Source of the DNA: Pseudomonadota bacterium
GTDB taxonomy: Bacteria; Pseudomonadota; Gammaproteobacteria; Steroidobacterales; Steroidobacteraceae
Length of the DNA stretch: 45,087 nt
Assembly (NCBI GenBank): GCA_963205255.1
Contig: CAUJIK010000066.1
Coordinates: 1-45,087, forward strand
Direction: 5' to 3'
A program made the position numbers and the translations under genes. Positions 26,315 to 39,166 of the stretch are shown here, piece after piece (position 1 is the stretch's first letter; each line of letters starts with the position of its first letter). The notes under the pieces are model-generated. The model saw only the letters and a program-made list of their open reading frames with translations. It was not told where the DNA came from and made no database searches.

Positions 26315-27271
26315 TTATTTCGGCAGCCTTCCTTCCAGCTCAGCGTACACCCTGGCGATGGCGCGCCGGGATTGACCCCCTGAGTCTGTCCAGCCCAGGT
26401 ACGGGCTCAGGTTCGCCTGATCGTGGGCAGGGCAGTCTTTCTCGCTGGCGCAGGGCAGGCCCAGCGCATGCAGCCGTCGTGCTTCGGCGTTGACGTACTC
26501 GAGCGCCTTCTTGTATTCGACGAGGCCGCGCTTGAGCGTTGCGGCATTACCCTCGGTGAAGCCGTGACCCGGCAGATACCAGGTCGCATTCATTGCCAGG
26601 GCCTTGTCGATGGTCGCCACCCACTCGGTTGGATGGGCGGTGATGTAGGCAGGGTACACGTAGCGGTTGTAAAGCTCGCTCATGAACACCAGGCGGTTGG
26701 CCGGCAGGTGAACGATCAGGTCGCCGCCGGTGTGTCCGCGCCCGATGTTGAGGATCTGCACTTGCGTTCCGCCGAGATTCAGCGTTCTGCTGTCGGTCAC
26801 CACTTCGGCAGGCGGGGGAACAGGCCGTTCCTGTCGTTCCAGCGTCTGCTTCGACACCGCGGATGAAATGAAAACCGCCTCGGGCCAGGCGGCTCTGAGC
26901 GTCGGGTTCCCGCCCGTGTGATCGCGGTGATCGGATGCGATCACGATGTACTTCACCGGTTGCGGCGTGATCTTCCTGACGGCGTCGATGAGCGCCTTGG
27001 CCTTTTCCTCGTTGCTTTGTCCATCGACAACCACCACGCCCTCGGTCGTCACGATGATCAGGCTGTTGGTGGTGAAGGCCTGCGGACCGACGATCAGGGT
27101 GTCCGAATAAGCATGAACGTTGGGCACGACTTCATGCCAGCGCGGGAAATCCGTGAGCGTCTGGCCATGGTCGGCAAGGTTGGCGCTCCTGATGGTGCCG
27201 TTCGTGACGCATGCGGCGGTCGACACCATCAAGCCGAACGCGATCATCAGCCTGGCAATGGAAGAGTTCAT
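26315..27271 (-). CDS. metallo-beta-lactamase-fold lipoprotein with altered metal motif
   Basis: A 318-residue MBL-fold hydrolase, probably exported: MNSSIARLMIAFGLMVSTAA precedes Cys21, a possible lipobox. The metal motif normally HxHxDH reads Ser113-Asp114-His115-Arg116-Asp117-His118 followed by TGGN, so the first His is Ser. His180 (GRGHTGGD) and His236 (PGHGF) are kept, but the bridging Asp position is Glu199 (FMSELYN). I recall related MBL proteins with SDHxDHTGGN and MSE motifs, so this is likely a subfamily trait; the enzyme may hold one metal or none. ATG at 27271 has GGGGAGA upstream; the longer frame upstream has no secretion signal. It converges on the diguanylate cyclase. Substrate unknown. 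Confidence 0.82.
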   Translation of the reverse strand: MNSSIARLMIAFGLMVSTAACVTNGTIRSANLADHGQTLTDFPRWHEVVPNVHAYSDTLIVGPQAFTTNSLIIVTTEGVVVVDGQSNEEKAKALIDAVRKITPQPVKYIVIASDHRDHTGGNPTLRAAWPEAVFISSAVSKQTLERQERPVPPPAEVVTDSRTLNLGGTQVQILNIGRGHTGGDLIVHLPANRLVFMSELYNRYVYPAYITAHPTEWVATIDKALAMNATWYLPGHGFTEGNAATLKRGLVEYKKALEYVNAEARRLHALGLPCASEKDCPAHDQANLSPYLGWTDSGGQSRRAIARVYAELEGRLPK

Positions 27272-27344
27272 TGACACGCGTCTCCCCGGAAGTCTGTGAA
27301 TGCTTCGTTGGAGTTCAGTATTGCACCAAAGCACCAGCAGAGGT

Positions 27345-27365
27345 TCCCGCAAAGCGGGAGTTTTT
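27345..27365 (+). terminator. intrinsic-terminator-like hairpin on the plus strand
   Basis: TCCCGC-AAA-GCGGGA (27345-27359) forms a six-base-pair stem and is followed by GTTTTT ending at 27365. It reads as a terminator for plus-strand transcription, but both neighbours (MBL gene and DUF4159 gene) are on the minus strand. On the minus strand no T-run follows the stem. Confidence 0.5.
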
Positions 27366-27393
27366 CTGTGGTTACATTCATCATTCCTGACGA

Positions 27394-28203
27394 TCAGTGC
27401 GTCATTGCATAGAGGATGTAGTTGATCCCGAACCGATAGCCCAGCGCCGTCATGGGTTGCGGATACACTGGATCATCGGCGTGCTCCCATGAATCCCCCA
27501 TGTCCATGTTGAAGTTCATCACCACCATCAGGCGCCCCGCATCGTCGTGGATGCCGCGCCAGATGGGCGGGCCGCCCTCGGGCACCACGCGGATTTCGCC
27601 GCCCGGGCCGCGGCGCAGATGGCGCCGGCCGGGAATCTGCGTGCGCTCGCTGATGTCGTAAAGCACATGCAGCAGCGGATCATCGTCGGCCAGGTCGACG
27701 ATTTCGCGGTCGGGGAACACGCGGCGAATGCTCTCGTGGAACACCTGCCACTGCACCGGGCCGTGGAAATCGTCCGCCACCAGGAAGCCGCCGCGCAGCA
27801 GGTATTCGCGCAGCTGCGCGGCTTCGGCCTCGCTGAGGTACCAGCGTCCCACCTGCTGGGCGAACAGCCACGGATAGTCGAACAGCGCCTCGTCGGTGGC
27901 GCGCAGGTGGATGCTGTCGTCGGCGGTGTCGATGCGCGTGAGCCGGCGGATGCCATTGATGAAGTGGTATTCGGCTTCCGGGTAGTCGATGGCCCACCAC
28001 GGCCGCCCGCCGCCGAATCCGAAGCCGCGCTCCATGCCGCCGGCATCGTAGATGAGCCGCGCGATCTGGAATTCGTGCCGCGGGAGCACGGCGGCGCCTT
28101 CGGCGCGCGACGGCGCGTCGGCGCCGGATACGACCAACGCCAGCAGCAGGGCCGGCAGCATCGCCGCGAGCGCAAGGGCCTGCCTGCCGGATATCGAACT
28201 CAT
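27394..28203 (-). CDS. DUF4159 protein, exported, last gene of the ABC-exporter operon
   Basis: A 269-residue protein with a signal peptide (LALAAMLPALLLALVVSGADA, residues about 9-29), then a DUF4159 domain. Its segments FQIARLIYDAGG, WWAIDYPEAEYHF, RLTRIDT, YLLRGGFLVADDFHG and GINYILYAMTH are typical of that family, which is related to class I glutamine-amidotransferase-like folds but has no proven activity. Its ATG overlaps the TGA of the upstream permease (ATGA), so it is translated with the exporter. That coupling suggests a role outside the membrane in the same export process; this is inference. DUF4159 genes are more often met beside MoxR/DUF58 clusters, so the context here is notable. 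Confidence 0.85.
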   Translation of the reverse strand: MSSISGRQALALAAMLPALLLALVVSGADAPSRAEGAAVLPRHEFQIARLIYDAGGMERGFGFGGGRPWWAIDYPEAEYHFINGIRRLTRIDTADDSIHLRATDEALFDYPWLFAQQVGRWYLSEAEAAQLREYLLRGGFLVADDFHGPVQWQVFHESIRRVFPDREIVDLADDDPLLHVLYDISERTQIPGRRHLRRGPGGEIRVVPEGGPPIWRGIHDDAGRLMVVMNFNMDMGDSWEHADDPVYPQPMTALGYRFGINYILYAMTH

Positions 28204-29330
28204 GCCATGCGGCCGATGGCCCGGCGGAACCGCGCCAGCGAGAAGACGAACAGCGCCGTCCCGATCGCCGCCAGCGCCAGGAACTGCGGCCAGACCACGT
28301 CGAAGCCCGCGCCGCGGAACAGGATCGAGCCGCCGAGCTTCACGAAATGCGTGGTCGGCGCCAGCTGCATGAAGGTCTGCACCAGCTTCGGCATGCTCTC
28401 GAACGGTGTGCTGCCGCCGGAGAGCATCTGCAGCGGCAACAGCACCAGCACCACCAGCATGCCGAACTGCGGCATGTTGCGCGCGAGGGTCGCCATGAAG
28501 ATGCCCAGCGAGGTGGTCGCGAACAGCACCAGCGCCGCGCCGGAGAAGAACAGCCACAGCGAGCCGGCTACCGGCACGCCGAGCAGGCCGCGCACCACGA
28601 GGTTCATGGACAGCGCCGCGGCCGCCAGCACCACGAGGCTCATCGACCAGACCTTGGCCAGCATGATCTCGCCGGGCGTCACGGGCATCACCAGCAGGTG
28701 CTCGATGGTGCCGTGTTCGCGCTCGCGGATCAGCGCCGCGCCGGCGAGGATGATCGACAGCATGGCGATCTGGTTGATGATCTGTGCCAGGCCGCCGAAC
28801 CAGCTCTTCTCCAGCGCCGGATTGAAGCGCGCACGCAGGGCGAGGTCCACCGCCGGCACGGTGACGGCGCGGTGGCGCTGCACGAACTCGGTGATCTCCC
28901 CCATCACGATCTGCTGGATGTAGCCGCTGCCGGTGAAGGCCTGGAACATCCGCGTCGCGTCGGTGTTGAGCTGGATCTGCGCGCGCCGCCCGGCCAGCAC
29001 GTCGCGCTGGAATCCGGACGGGATGATCAGCGCGAAGGTGTAGCGGCCCGAGTCGAGGCCAGGATCGACCTGCGATTGCTCGATCATCGCCGGGAGAATG
29101 AAGCCAGGCGGGTAGAACGCCGCGATGATCCGCTGGGAAAGCTGAGACTGGTCCTCGTCGACAATGGCGATGGGCGCGTTGTTGAGCGTTTCCGGCATCG
29201 ACGATGCCGCCGAATACACCGAGAGCGTGAAGGCGACGAGGATCAGCACCATCATTACCGGATCGCGCCACAGGCTCCACAGCTCCTTGACGCCGAGCCG
29301 GTAGATGTTGCCGATCTTCCTGCGCAGCAT
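28200..29330 (-). CDS. yhhJ: ABC-2 type permease, YhhJ-like
   Basis: Inner-membrane permease of 376 residues (E. coli YhhJ about 374). One N-terminal span (about 20-40) is followed by a large periplasmic domain (about 45-170, PIAIVDEDQSQLSQRI), then five spans with the ABC-2 signature LIREREHGTIEHLLVMPVTP. It pairs with the RbbA-type protein encoded just before it: the ATG at 29330 is one base after the rbbA stop. The frame extends upstream, but only from 29330 does the family sequence MLRRKIGNIYRLGVKE begin. The transported substrate is unknown; related operons export toxic compounds or envelope components. Confidence 0.92.
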   Translation of the reverse strand: MLRRKIGNIYRLGVKELWSLWRDPVMMVLILVAFTLSVYSAASSMPETLNNAPIAIVDEDQSQLSQRIIAAFYPPGFILPAMIEQSQVDPGLDSGRYTFALIIPSGFQRDVLAGRRAQIQLNTDATRMFQAFTGSGYIQQIVMGEITEFVQRHRAVTVPAVDLALRARFNPALEKSWFGGLAQIINQIAMLSIILAGAALIREREHGTIEHLLVMPVTPGEIMLAKVWSMSLVVLAAAALSMNLVVRGLLGVPVAGSLWLFFSGAALVLFATTSLGIFMATLARNMPQFGMLVVLVLLPLQMLSGGSTPFESMPKLVQTFMQLAPTTHFVKLGGSILFRGAGFDVVWPQFLALAAIGTALFVFSLARFRRAIGRMA

Positions 29331-29331
29331 G

Positions 29332-32121
<2,790 letters not shown>

Positions 32122-33251
32122 GCAACCGCCGGATCCAGCCTGATCCACGCCACGCCCGGCAGGCCGGTCTTGACCTGCTCGGCATGCTCCCTGAGCAGTT
32201 CTTCGGAAATGCGCGCCCGCACGCGGAACATCAGCTTCTGGCGCTCGCTCGCGGTCTCCACCGTCTTGGGCGTGAACTGCGCCTGGCTCGCGACGAACGA
32301 GACCTTTGCCGGAATCACGAACTCCGGCGCGGCGTCGAGCACGATGCGCACTTCGGTGCCCAGCGCCACGCGGCCGACCACGGTCTCCGGCAGGAAGAAG
32401 GTCATGAAGACATCCGAGAGATCCAGCAGATTCAGCACCCGGCCGCCGCCGCCGAGCACCTCGCCGGGCTGGGCCACGAGGAACTGCACGCGGCCGGCGC
32501 GCGGGGAGCGCAGCTCGGCGTCGCGGATGTCCGCGTCGATGCGCTCGATGGTGGCATCGGCCGCCTCGACCGATGATTGCGCGCCGACCACCTGGGCCCG
32601 GGCGGCCGCCACCGCGGCGCGCGCCGCCGCGACCTGCGCGCGCGTGGCGGCCAGCGCCGCCTCGATGCCGCGCACGCGCGCCCGGTCATCGTCGAGCTCC
32701 TGGACCGACACGACGCCATCCGCCGAGAGCGTCTGCGAGCGCGCCAGACGCCTGGTGGCTGCATCCAGTTCGGCTTCGCGCTGGGCAACCAGCGCCAGGG
32801 CGGCGGCCACATCGCTTTCGCGCAACCGCACCTGCGCCTCGGTCGCCGTGGCGGCATGCCGCGCCTGATCGCGGCCGGCGCGCGCCTCGGCGCGCTGCGC
32901 CTGCAGCGCATCCAGCTGCATCCGCGCCAGCGGTTGCCCGGCGGCCACGAAATCACCTTCGCGCACGAGGATTTCCTCCAGGCGTCCCGGCAGGCGGGTC
33001 GCCACGTCCACCTCCACCGCTTCGATGCGCCCGTTGCCGCTGACGAAGCCTTCGCCCATTCCCTGGTCGGAACGGGAGCCGAGCCACCAGACCAGTGCGA
33101 CGAGGCCCACGACAGCTGCCGCCAGCAGAAGCCTTCTGTTCAGGGTGTGGAGAGACAAACGCATGTTGACGGAAAACCTTCGTGGGGGCGTGGGTCAAAC
33201 CCGGCATGCGGCGGTGGCTCGTGAATCTTCGTTCGATCCTGCGCGCCTGAT

Positions 33252-33338
33252 TGGTGCCCGTGGTCCGAATCGAACGGACACGACCTTGCGGCCGGCAGAT
33301 TTTGAGTCTGCTGCGTCTACCAGTTCCGCCACACGGGC
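33252..33338 (-). tRNA. tRNA-Leu (anticodon CAA)
   Basis: The minus strand from 33338 folds as a class II tRNA. The acceptor stem GCCCGTG pairs with CACGGGC, and A plus an encoded CCA follow. The D-loop holds GGTAGACGC. The anticodon stem GCAGA/TCTGC encloses CTCAAAA with CAA in the middle. A variable arm (GGCCGCAAGGTC region) and the T-arm TCCG-TTCGATT-CGGA are present. It reads TTG codons. The long variable arm and CAA identify leucine. Confidence 0.95.
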
Positions 33339-33415
33339 ATGCGGGGAGGGCGAAGGATAGGCGGAAATTTGTTCCCTTGCTGCGACCTTTTTGCCCGCTG
33401 GTGCATCTTAGGGGA

Positions 33416-34009
33416 GTGAGCAGCTTCATTGGCCTTCAGACAGAGCCGGAACTCCTGCGGCGCATCGCTGCCGGCGACCCTGCGGCCGCGCGGGAGCTCT
33501 ATGAGCAGCTGGCCGGGCCCTGTTTCGCGCTGATCCGGCGCCTGGTCCGCGACTGGGCGGCCGCGGAGGACATCTTCCAGGAGGCCATGCTCGCGGTGCT
33601 GACGCAGGCCGGCAGCTTTCGCGGCGAGGCGCCCTTCGGAGCCTGGGTGCGGCAGATCGTGCTGCGCCGCTGCCTGATGCACCTGCGTTCGCCGTGGCAG
33701 CGCGCGCGTCATGCGCTGTTCGAGGCGGGTGAAAGAGGGCTGGAGCCCGCTGTTGTGGCGCCGGCTCTCGCCGATGCGCTGGACCTGGAGCGGGCGCTGG
33801 CGCAGCTCTCGCCCACGGCGCGCGCGGTGTTGTGGCTGCACGATGTCGAGGGTCTGACCCACGATGAGATCGCTGCCGGCTTCGGCCGCAGCACCAGTTT
33901 TTCCAAGTCGCAGCTGGCGCGGGCGCATGCCCGTCTGCGCGAGCTGCTTGGTCCGGCGGAGGAGCCCCCATGTCGAGCATTGAATCCGGTCGCCGCGCCC
34001 TCTCCCTGA
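33416..34009 (+). CDS. ECF-type RNA polymerase sigma factor
   Basis: About 197 residues with only sigma regions 2 and 4. Region 2 includes PAAARELYEQLAGPCFALI, AAEDIFQEAMLAVLT and FRGEAPFGAWVRQIV (core and -10 binding). Region 4 includes LSPTARAVLWLHDVEGLTHD followed by IAAGFGRSTSFSKSQLARA, the helix-turn-helix for the -35 element. It is of the general RpoE/SigK-like ECF type; I cannot assign a numbered group. The GTG at 33416 is only one base from AGGGG, so the true start may be a GTG at 33401 or slightly inside. The following gene starts 40 bases before its stop, a tight sigma/anti-sigma overlap. I found no convincing copy of its own promoter motif upstream. Confidence 0.88.
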   Translation: MSSFIGLQTEPELLRRIAAGDPAAARELYEQLAGPCFALIRRLVRDWAAAEDIFQEAMLAVLTQAGSFRGEAPFGAWVRQIVLRRCLMHLRSPWQRARHALFEAGERGLEPAVVAPALADALDLERALAQLSPTARAVLWLHDVEGLTHDEIAAGFGRSTSFSKSQLARAHARLRELLGPAEEPPCRALNPVAAPSP

Positions 34010-34443
34010 AGGAGCTGGGGCAGCGGGAGGCTGCCGCGCCACCCCCTTATGGCTACGAGGAATTCCTGCGACGCCATGGGCGCAGCGTGGCGCGGCGTCG
34101 GACCACGGGCTGGGCGGCCGCGGCCTCGGTGGCTGCGCTGGGCGTGATCATCGGCCTTGCCCTGCGCGATGCGCCGACCGCGGGCATGGCAGGCCAGGTC
34201 GCGGCCGGATTCGCGGCGGATGAAGTCGCCGCAGACATGTTCGAGCCGGTGCTGGTGAACGCGGGGCATCTGGCCCTGCGCGATGAGCTGGAGGGCCGCA
34301 TCGCCTGGTTCGATGACGCGCTTTCGGCCGGTCACGCCGATGAGCTGCCGGCTGTCGACCGGCTGCAGCTGCAGCACACGCGCGACGAAATGGCGCGCTC
34401 TCTGCAGCACGTGGTCTATGCGCACGCGTTGCTGGACTTCTGA
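33970..34443 (+). CDS. single-pass membrane protein, probable anti-sigma factor
   Basis: 157 residues, not a recognised family. Residues 1-45 are hydrophilic and would be cytoplasmic (LKELGQREAAAPPPYGYEEF and RRHGRSVARRR, positive-inside). A span follows at about 46-66 (TGWAAAASVAALGVIIGLAL). The remaining 90 residues would be periplasmic and are acidic (DEVAADMFEPVLVNAGHLAL, ELEGRIAWFDDAL). There is no HxxxCxxC zinc motif. Its gene overlaps the sigma gene by 40 bases and has GGAGGAG in front, the usual arrangement for a cognate membrane anti-sigma. The role is inferred from position and topology, not homology. Confidence 0.72.
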   Translation: MSSIESGRRALSLKELGQREAAAPPPYGYEEFLRRHGRSVARRRTTGWAAAASVAALGVIIGLALRDAPTAGMAGQVAAGFAADEVAADMFEPVLVNAGHLALRDELEGRIAWFDDALSAGHADELPAVDRLQLQHTRDEMARSLQHVVYAHALLDF

Positions 34444-34470
34444 ATTTCCCGTTTATCCAAGGAGCCGATC

Positions 34471-35430
34471 ATGAGATCCATATTCAGTCTTGTTCGTTGC
34501 GCCGCATGGGGGCTGGCAGGCGCCGTGGCGGTCGCGGCGTCGGCCGCGGAGCCCGCGTCCACGCAATCTTCGCAGCAGCAACTGGAGCAGCAGCTCGAGG
34601 CCGCGCGCGATCGTCTCGATGCGGCGGCGCGCGAGGTCGGCGAGCTTTCATCGCAACTGGGGCGCGACGCGCAGGACCGCTTGATGATGCGTTTCCCGCA
34701 GGTCGGGCCGCGTGCGCAGCTGGGGGTGCAGGTGCAGCGCGGCGATGGCGGGGCCAGAGTGATGGCCGTCAGCCCCGGCGGGCCTGCCGAACAGGCCGGC
34801 ATCAAGCAGGGTGACGTGATCACGGCCATCGGCGGCGCCGACCTCAGCAAGGCCCGCGATCCGGGCGGCGCGCTGGTCGAGCGCATGCGCGAGCTGGATC
34901 CGGGTCTCAAGGTGAAGCTGGCCGTGCAGCGCGAGGGCCGGAAAATGGAGTTCGATGTCACGCCGCGGGCGGCGCCGCCGGTGGCGCGCGGCATGGCGGG
35001 AATGGGTCCGGGGCCAGGGCGCTTCATCATCGATGCTCCCGCCATCCAGATGCGGCAAGGTCCCGATGGCGCAAGGACGCTGGCGCTGCGCGGCCCCGGC
35101 CCGGAGCGCTTCCGCGGCATGGAGCTCGCTACGCTTTCGGAGCGCCTGGGCAGCTATTTCGGGGTGAAATCCGGTGTGCTGGTGGTGCGGGCTCCCCGAG
35201 GTGATGAATTCAAGCTTCAGGACGGCGATGTGATCGTCGCCATCGATGGCCGCGAGCCCAGCAGCGCCGCGCATGCCACGCGCATCCTCGGGTCCTACCA
35301 GCCGGGAGAGAAGCTCACCCTGAAGGTGATGCGCGACCGCCGCGCGCAGAACATCGAGGTGACGTTGCCCGGGGCCGCGCGCGCGCGCGATGGCCGCGGC
35401 CAGCAGAGCGCGGCTGCGCCGCGCGGCTGA
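34471..35430 (+). CDS. secreted protein with two PDZ domains
   Basis: 319 residues: signal peptide 1-26 (WGLAGAVAVAASAAEP), a coiled coil (about 32-66, QQQLEQQLEAARDRLD), PDZ1 (about 80-168, RAQLGVQVQ and GPAEQAGIKQGDVITAIGG), a Gly/Pro/Met-rich linker (about 168-215) and PDZ2 (about 218-300, LGSYFGVKSGVLVV and KLQDGDVIVAIDGREP). No protease domain is attached: there is no GNSGG serine-protease motif and no HExxH. AAGGAG (34459-34464) gives a strong ribosome site. It follows the probable anti-sigma gene by 27 bases. PDZ domains bind exposed C-termini, so it could sense misfolded envelope proteins for the sigma circuit; this is inference. Confidence 0.87.
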   Translation: MRSIFSLVRCAAWGLAGAVAVAASAAEPASTQSSQQQLEQQLEAARDRLDAAAREVGELSSQLGRDAQDRLMMRFPQVGPRAQLGVQVQRGDGGARVMAVSPGGPAEQAGIKQGDVITAIGGADLSKARDPGGALVERMRELDPGLKVKLAVQREGRKMEFDVTPRAAPPVARGMAGMGPGPGRFIIDAPAIQMRQGPDGARTLALRGPGPERFRGMELATLSERLGSYFGVKSGVLVVRAPRGDEFKLQDGDVIVAIDGREPSSAAHATRILGSYQPGEKLTLKVMRDRRAQNIEVTLPGAARARDGRGQQSAAAPRG

Positions 35431-35453
35431 GAGGGCTGGGCGGGCGGTGTGGG

Positions 35454-36500
35454 TCAGGCCTTCAGGAATTCGGCGGTGGCTGCGATCGCATGCGCTATGC
35501 CGCCGGCATCGACATCCATGTGGGTGACGAAGCGCAGGCCGGTCAGGCCGGTGGCCAGCACGCCGCGCGCCCTCAGGTGATCGAGCAGGGCAGGCCCGCG
35601 CCCGCCGCTGATCTGGACAAAGACGATATTGGTCTGCGGCGGCGTGACCGTGATGCCGGGCAGCGCCGCGAGGCCGTCGGCGAGTTGCTTCGCGAGCCGG
35701 TGATCGGTGGCCAGGCGCTCGACATGATGGGTCAGCGCATGGTCGGCGGCCGCGGCCAGCAGACCCACCTGTCGCAGCCCGCCGCCGACCATCTTGCGCA
35801 TCCGGTGGGCACGGGCGACCAGCTCGCGCGAGCCGATGAACATGGAGCCGATGGGCGCGCCCAGGCCCTTGCTGAAGCAGATCGACACGGAATCGAAGTC
35901 GCGCGCGAGCTCGGCCACCGTGCGGTTCGAGGCCACGGCGGCGTTGAACAGGCGGGCGCCGTCCAGATGCGTGGCGAGACCACGCGCATGGGCCAGCTCG
36001 CAGGCCTGGGCGGTGTATGCGGCGGACAGCACCTGGCCGTTCCAGGTGTTCTCCAGGGCCAGCAGCCGCGTGCGCGCGAAGTGCGCGTCATCGGGCTTGA
36101 TCGCGGCGGCGATGTCATCGAGTTTCAGCGTGCCGTCGGGCTCGTTGACCAGCGGCTGGGGCTGGACACTGCCCAGCACCGCCGCGCCGCCGCCTTCGTA
36201 ACGGTAGGTGTGGGCGAGCTGGCCGACGATGTATTCATCTCCCCGACCGCAATGGGCGAGCACGGCGCACAGATTGCTCTGCGTGCCGCTGCTCATGAAG
36301 AGCGCGGCCTCCTTGCCCAGCAGCGCGGCCACGCGCTGCTGCAGTGCGTTGACGATCGGGTCGTCGCCGAAGACATCATCACCGACGGGCGCGGCGGCGA
36401 TGGCGGCGCGCATGGCCGGTGTCGGTTTCGTGACCGTATCGCTGCGCAGGTCGACGATGGCCTCGCCGCCCCTGCTGGAGCCTGGCGCGTAGTCGCTCAT
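35454..36500 (-). CDS. ltaE: low-specificity L-threonine aldolase
   Basis: Pyridoxal-phosphate enzyme that cleaves L-threonine or L-allo-threonine to glycine and acetaldehyde. Recognisable fold-type I segments: DLRSDTVTKPTPAM (17-30), VGDDVFGDDP (39-48), FMSSGTQSNLCAV (68-80), HTYRYEGGG (97-105), HLDGARLFNAAVA (178-190) and the PLP lysine Lys211 in SICFSKGLGAPIGS. It has 348 residues, about the family length. It converges on the PDZ gene and is divergent from queA. The stereo-preference cannot be settled from sequence. Confidence 0.93.
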   Translation of the reverse strand: MSDYAPGSSRGGEAIVDLRSDTVTKPTPAMRAAIAAAPVGDDVFGDDPIVNALQQRVAALLGKEAALFMSSGTQSNLCAVLAHCGRGDEYIVGQLAHTYRYEGGGAAVLGSVQPQPLVNEPDGTLKLDDIAAAIKPDDAHFARTRLLALENTWNGQVLSAAYTAQACELAHARGLATHLDGARLFNAAVASNRTVAELARDFDSVSICFSKGLGAPIGSMFIGSRELVARAHRMRKMVGGGLRQVGLLAAAADHALTHHVERLATDHRLAKQLADGLAALPGITVTPPQTNIVFVQISGGRGPALLDHLRARGVLATGLTGLRFVTHMDVDAGGIAHAIAATAEFLKA

Positions 36501-36591
36501 GGCAGGTTTCTCGTCGGGTTCCCGGGCATGATCATGGGGCGAGTATGGCTGAATGGACGCGCCAGCGGCGCTTGCCTAACATGCGCGGCCC

Positions 36592-38792
<2,201 letters not shown>

Positions 38793-38824
38793 TGCCGCGC
38801 CTTTTTCCACGGGGGATATTTCCC

Positions 38825-39160
38825 ATGAGCTTTCTGATTGCTGACGCCCATGCCCAGGCGGCCGGCGGCGCCGCGCCCACGGGCGGCGGAATGTCGCAGA
38901 TTCTGGTGCTGGTGGTTTTCGTCGTCGTGTTCTATTTCCTGCTGATCCGTCCGCAGCAGAAGCGCGCCAAGGAACACCAGAAGATGCTCTCCGAGCTTCA
39001 GACGGGCAACGAGGTGGTCACCGCCGGCGGCATCCTGGGCAGGATCGTCGAGATCTCCGACGGCTTCATCACCCTCGAGATCGCCGACAACGTGCGCATC
39101 AAGGTGCAGAAGTCCCAGGTCACCCAGCTGGTTCCCAAGGGAACGTACAAGAGCGCCTGA
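38825..39160 (+). CDS. yajC: preprotein translocase subunit YajC
   Basis: Small single-span partner of SecDF, 111 residues. A short N-terminus (MSFLIADAHAQ, then a Gly/Ala-rich stretch) precedes one membrane helix (ILVLVVFVVVFYFLLI) with the hallmark RPQQKRAKEHQKML right after it, then a cytoplasmic beta domain (GNEVVTAGGILGRI). GGGGGA (38811-38816) is the ribosome site eight bases before the ATG. A longer upstream frame exists but is antisense-like overlap with tgt. secD follows after six bases. Confidence 0.96.
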   Translation: MSFLIADAHAQAAGGAAPTGGGMSQILVLVVFVVVFYFLLIRPQQKRAKEHQKMLSELQTGNEVVTAGGILGRIVEISDGFITLEIADNVRIKVQKSQVTQLVPKGTYKSA

Positions 39161-39166
39161 TCCGCC

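Noticed and set aside
27272-27352. N-terminal extension of the MBL-fold protein
   Set aside because: It would bury the signal peptide behind 27 unrelated residues; the ATG at 27271 has a ribosome site and begins the signal sequence.
33363-33390. ECF-type autoregulatory promoter (GGAAAT) before the sigma gene
   Set aside because: GGAAAT is present but no recognisable -10 motif lies 15-18 bases downstream.
36501-36591. preQ1 riboswitch before queA
   Set aside because: The 91-base gap shows no preQ1-like hairpin plus A-rich tail.
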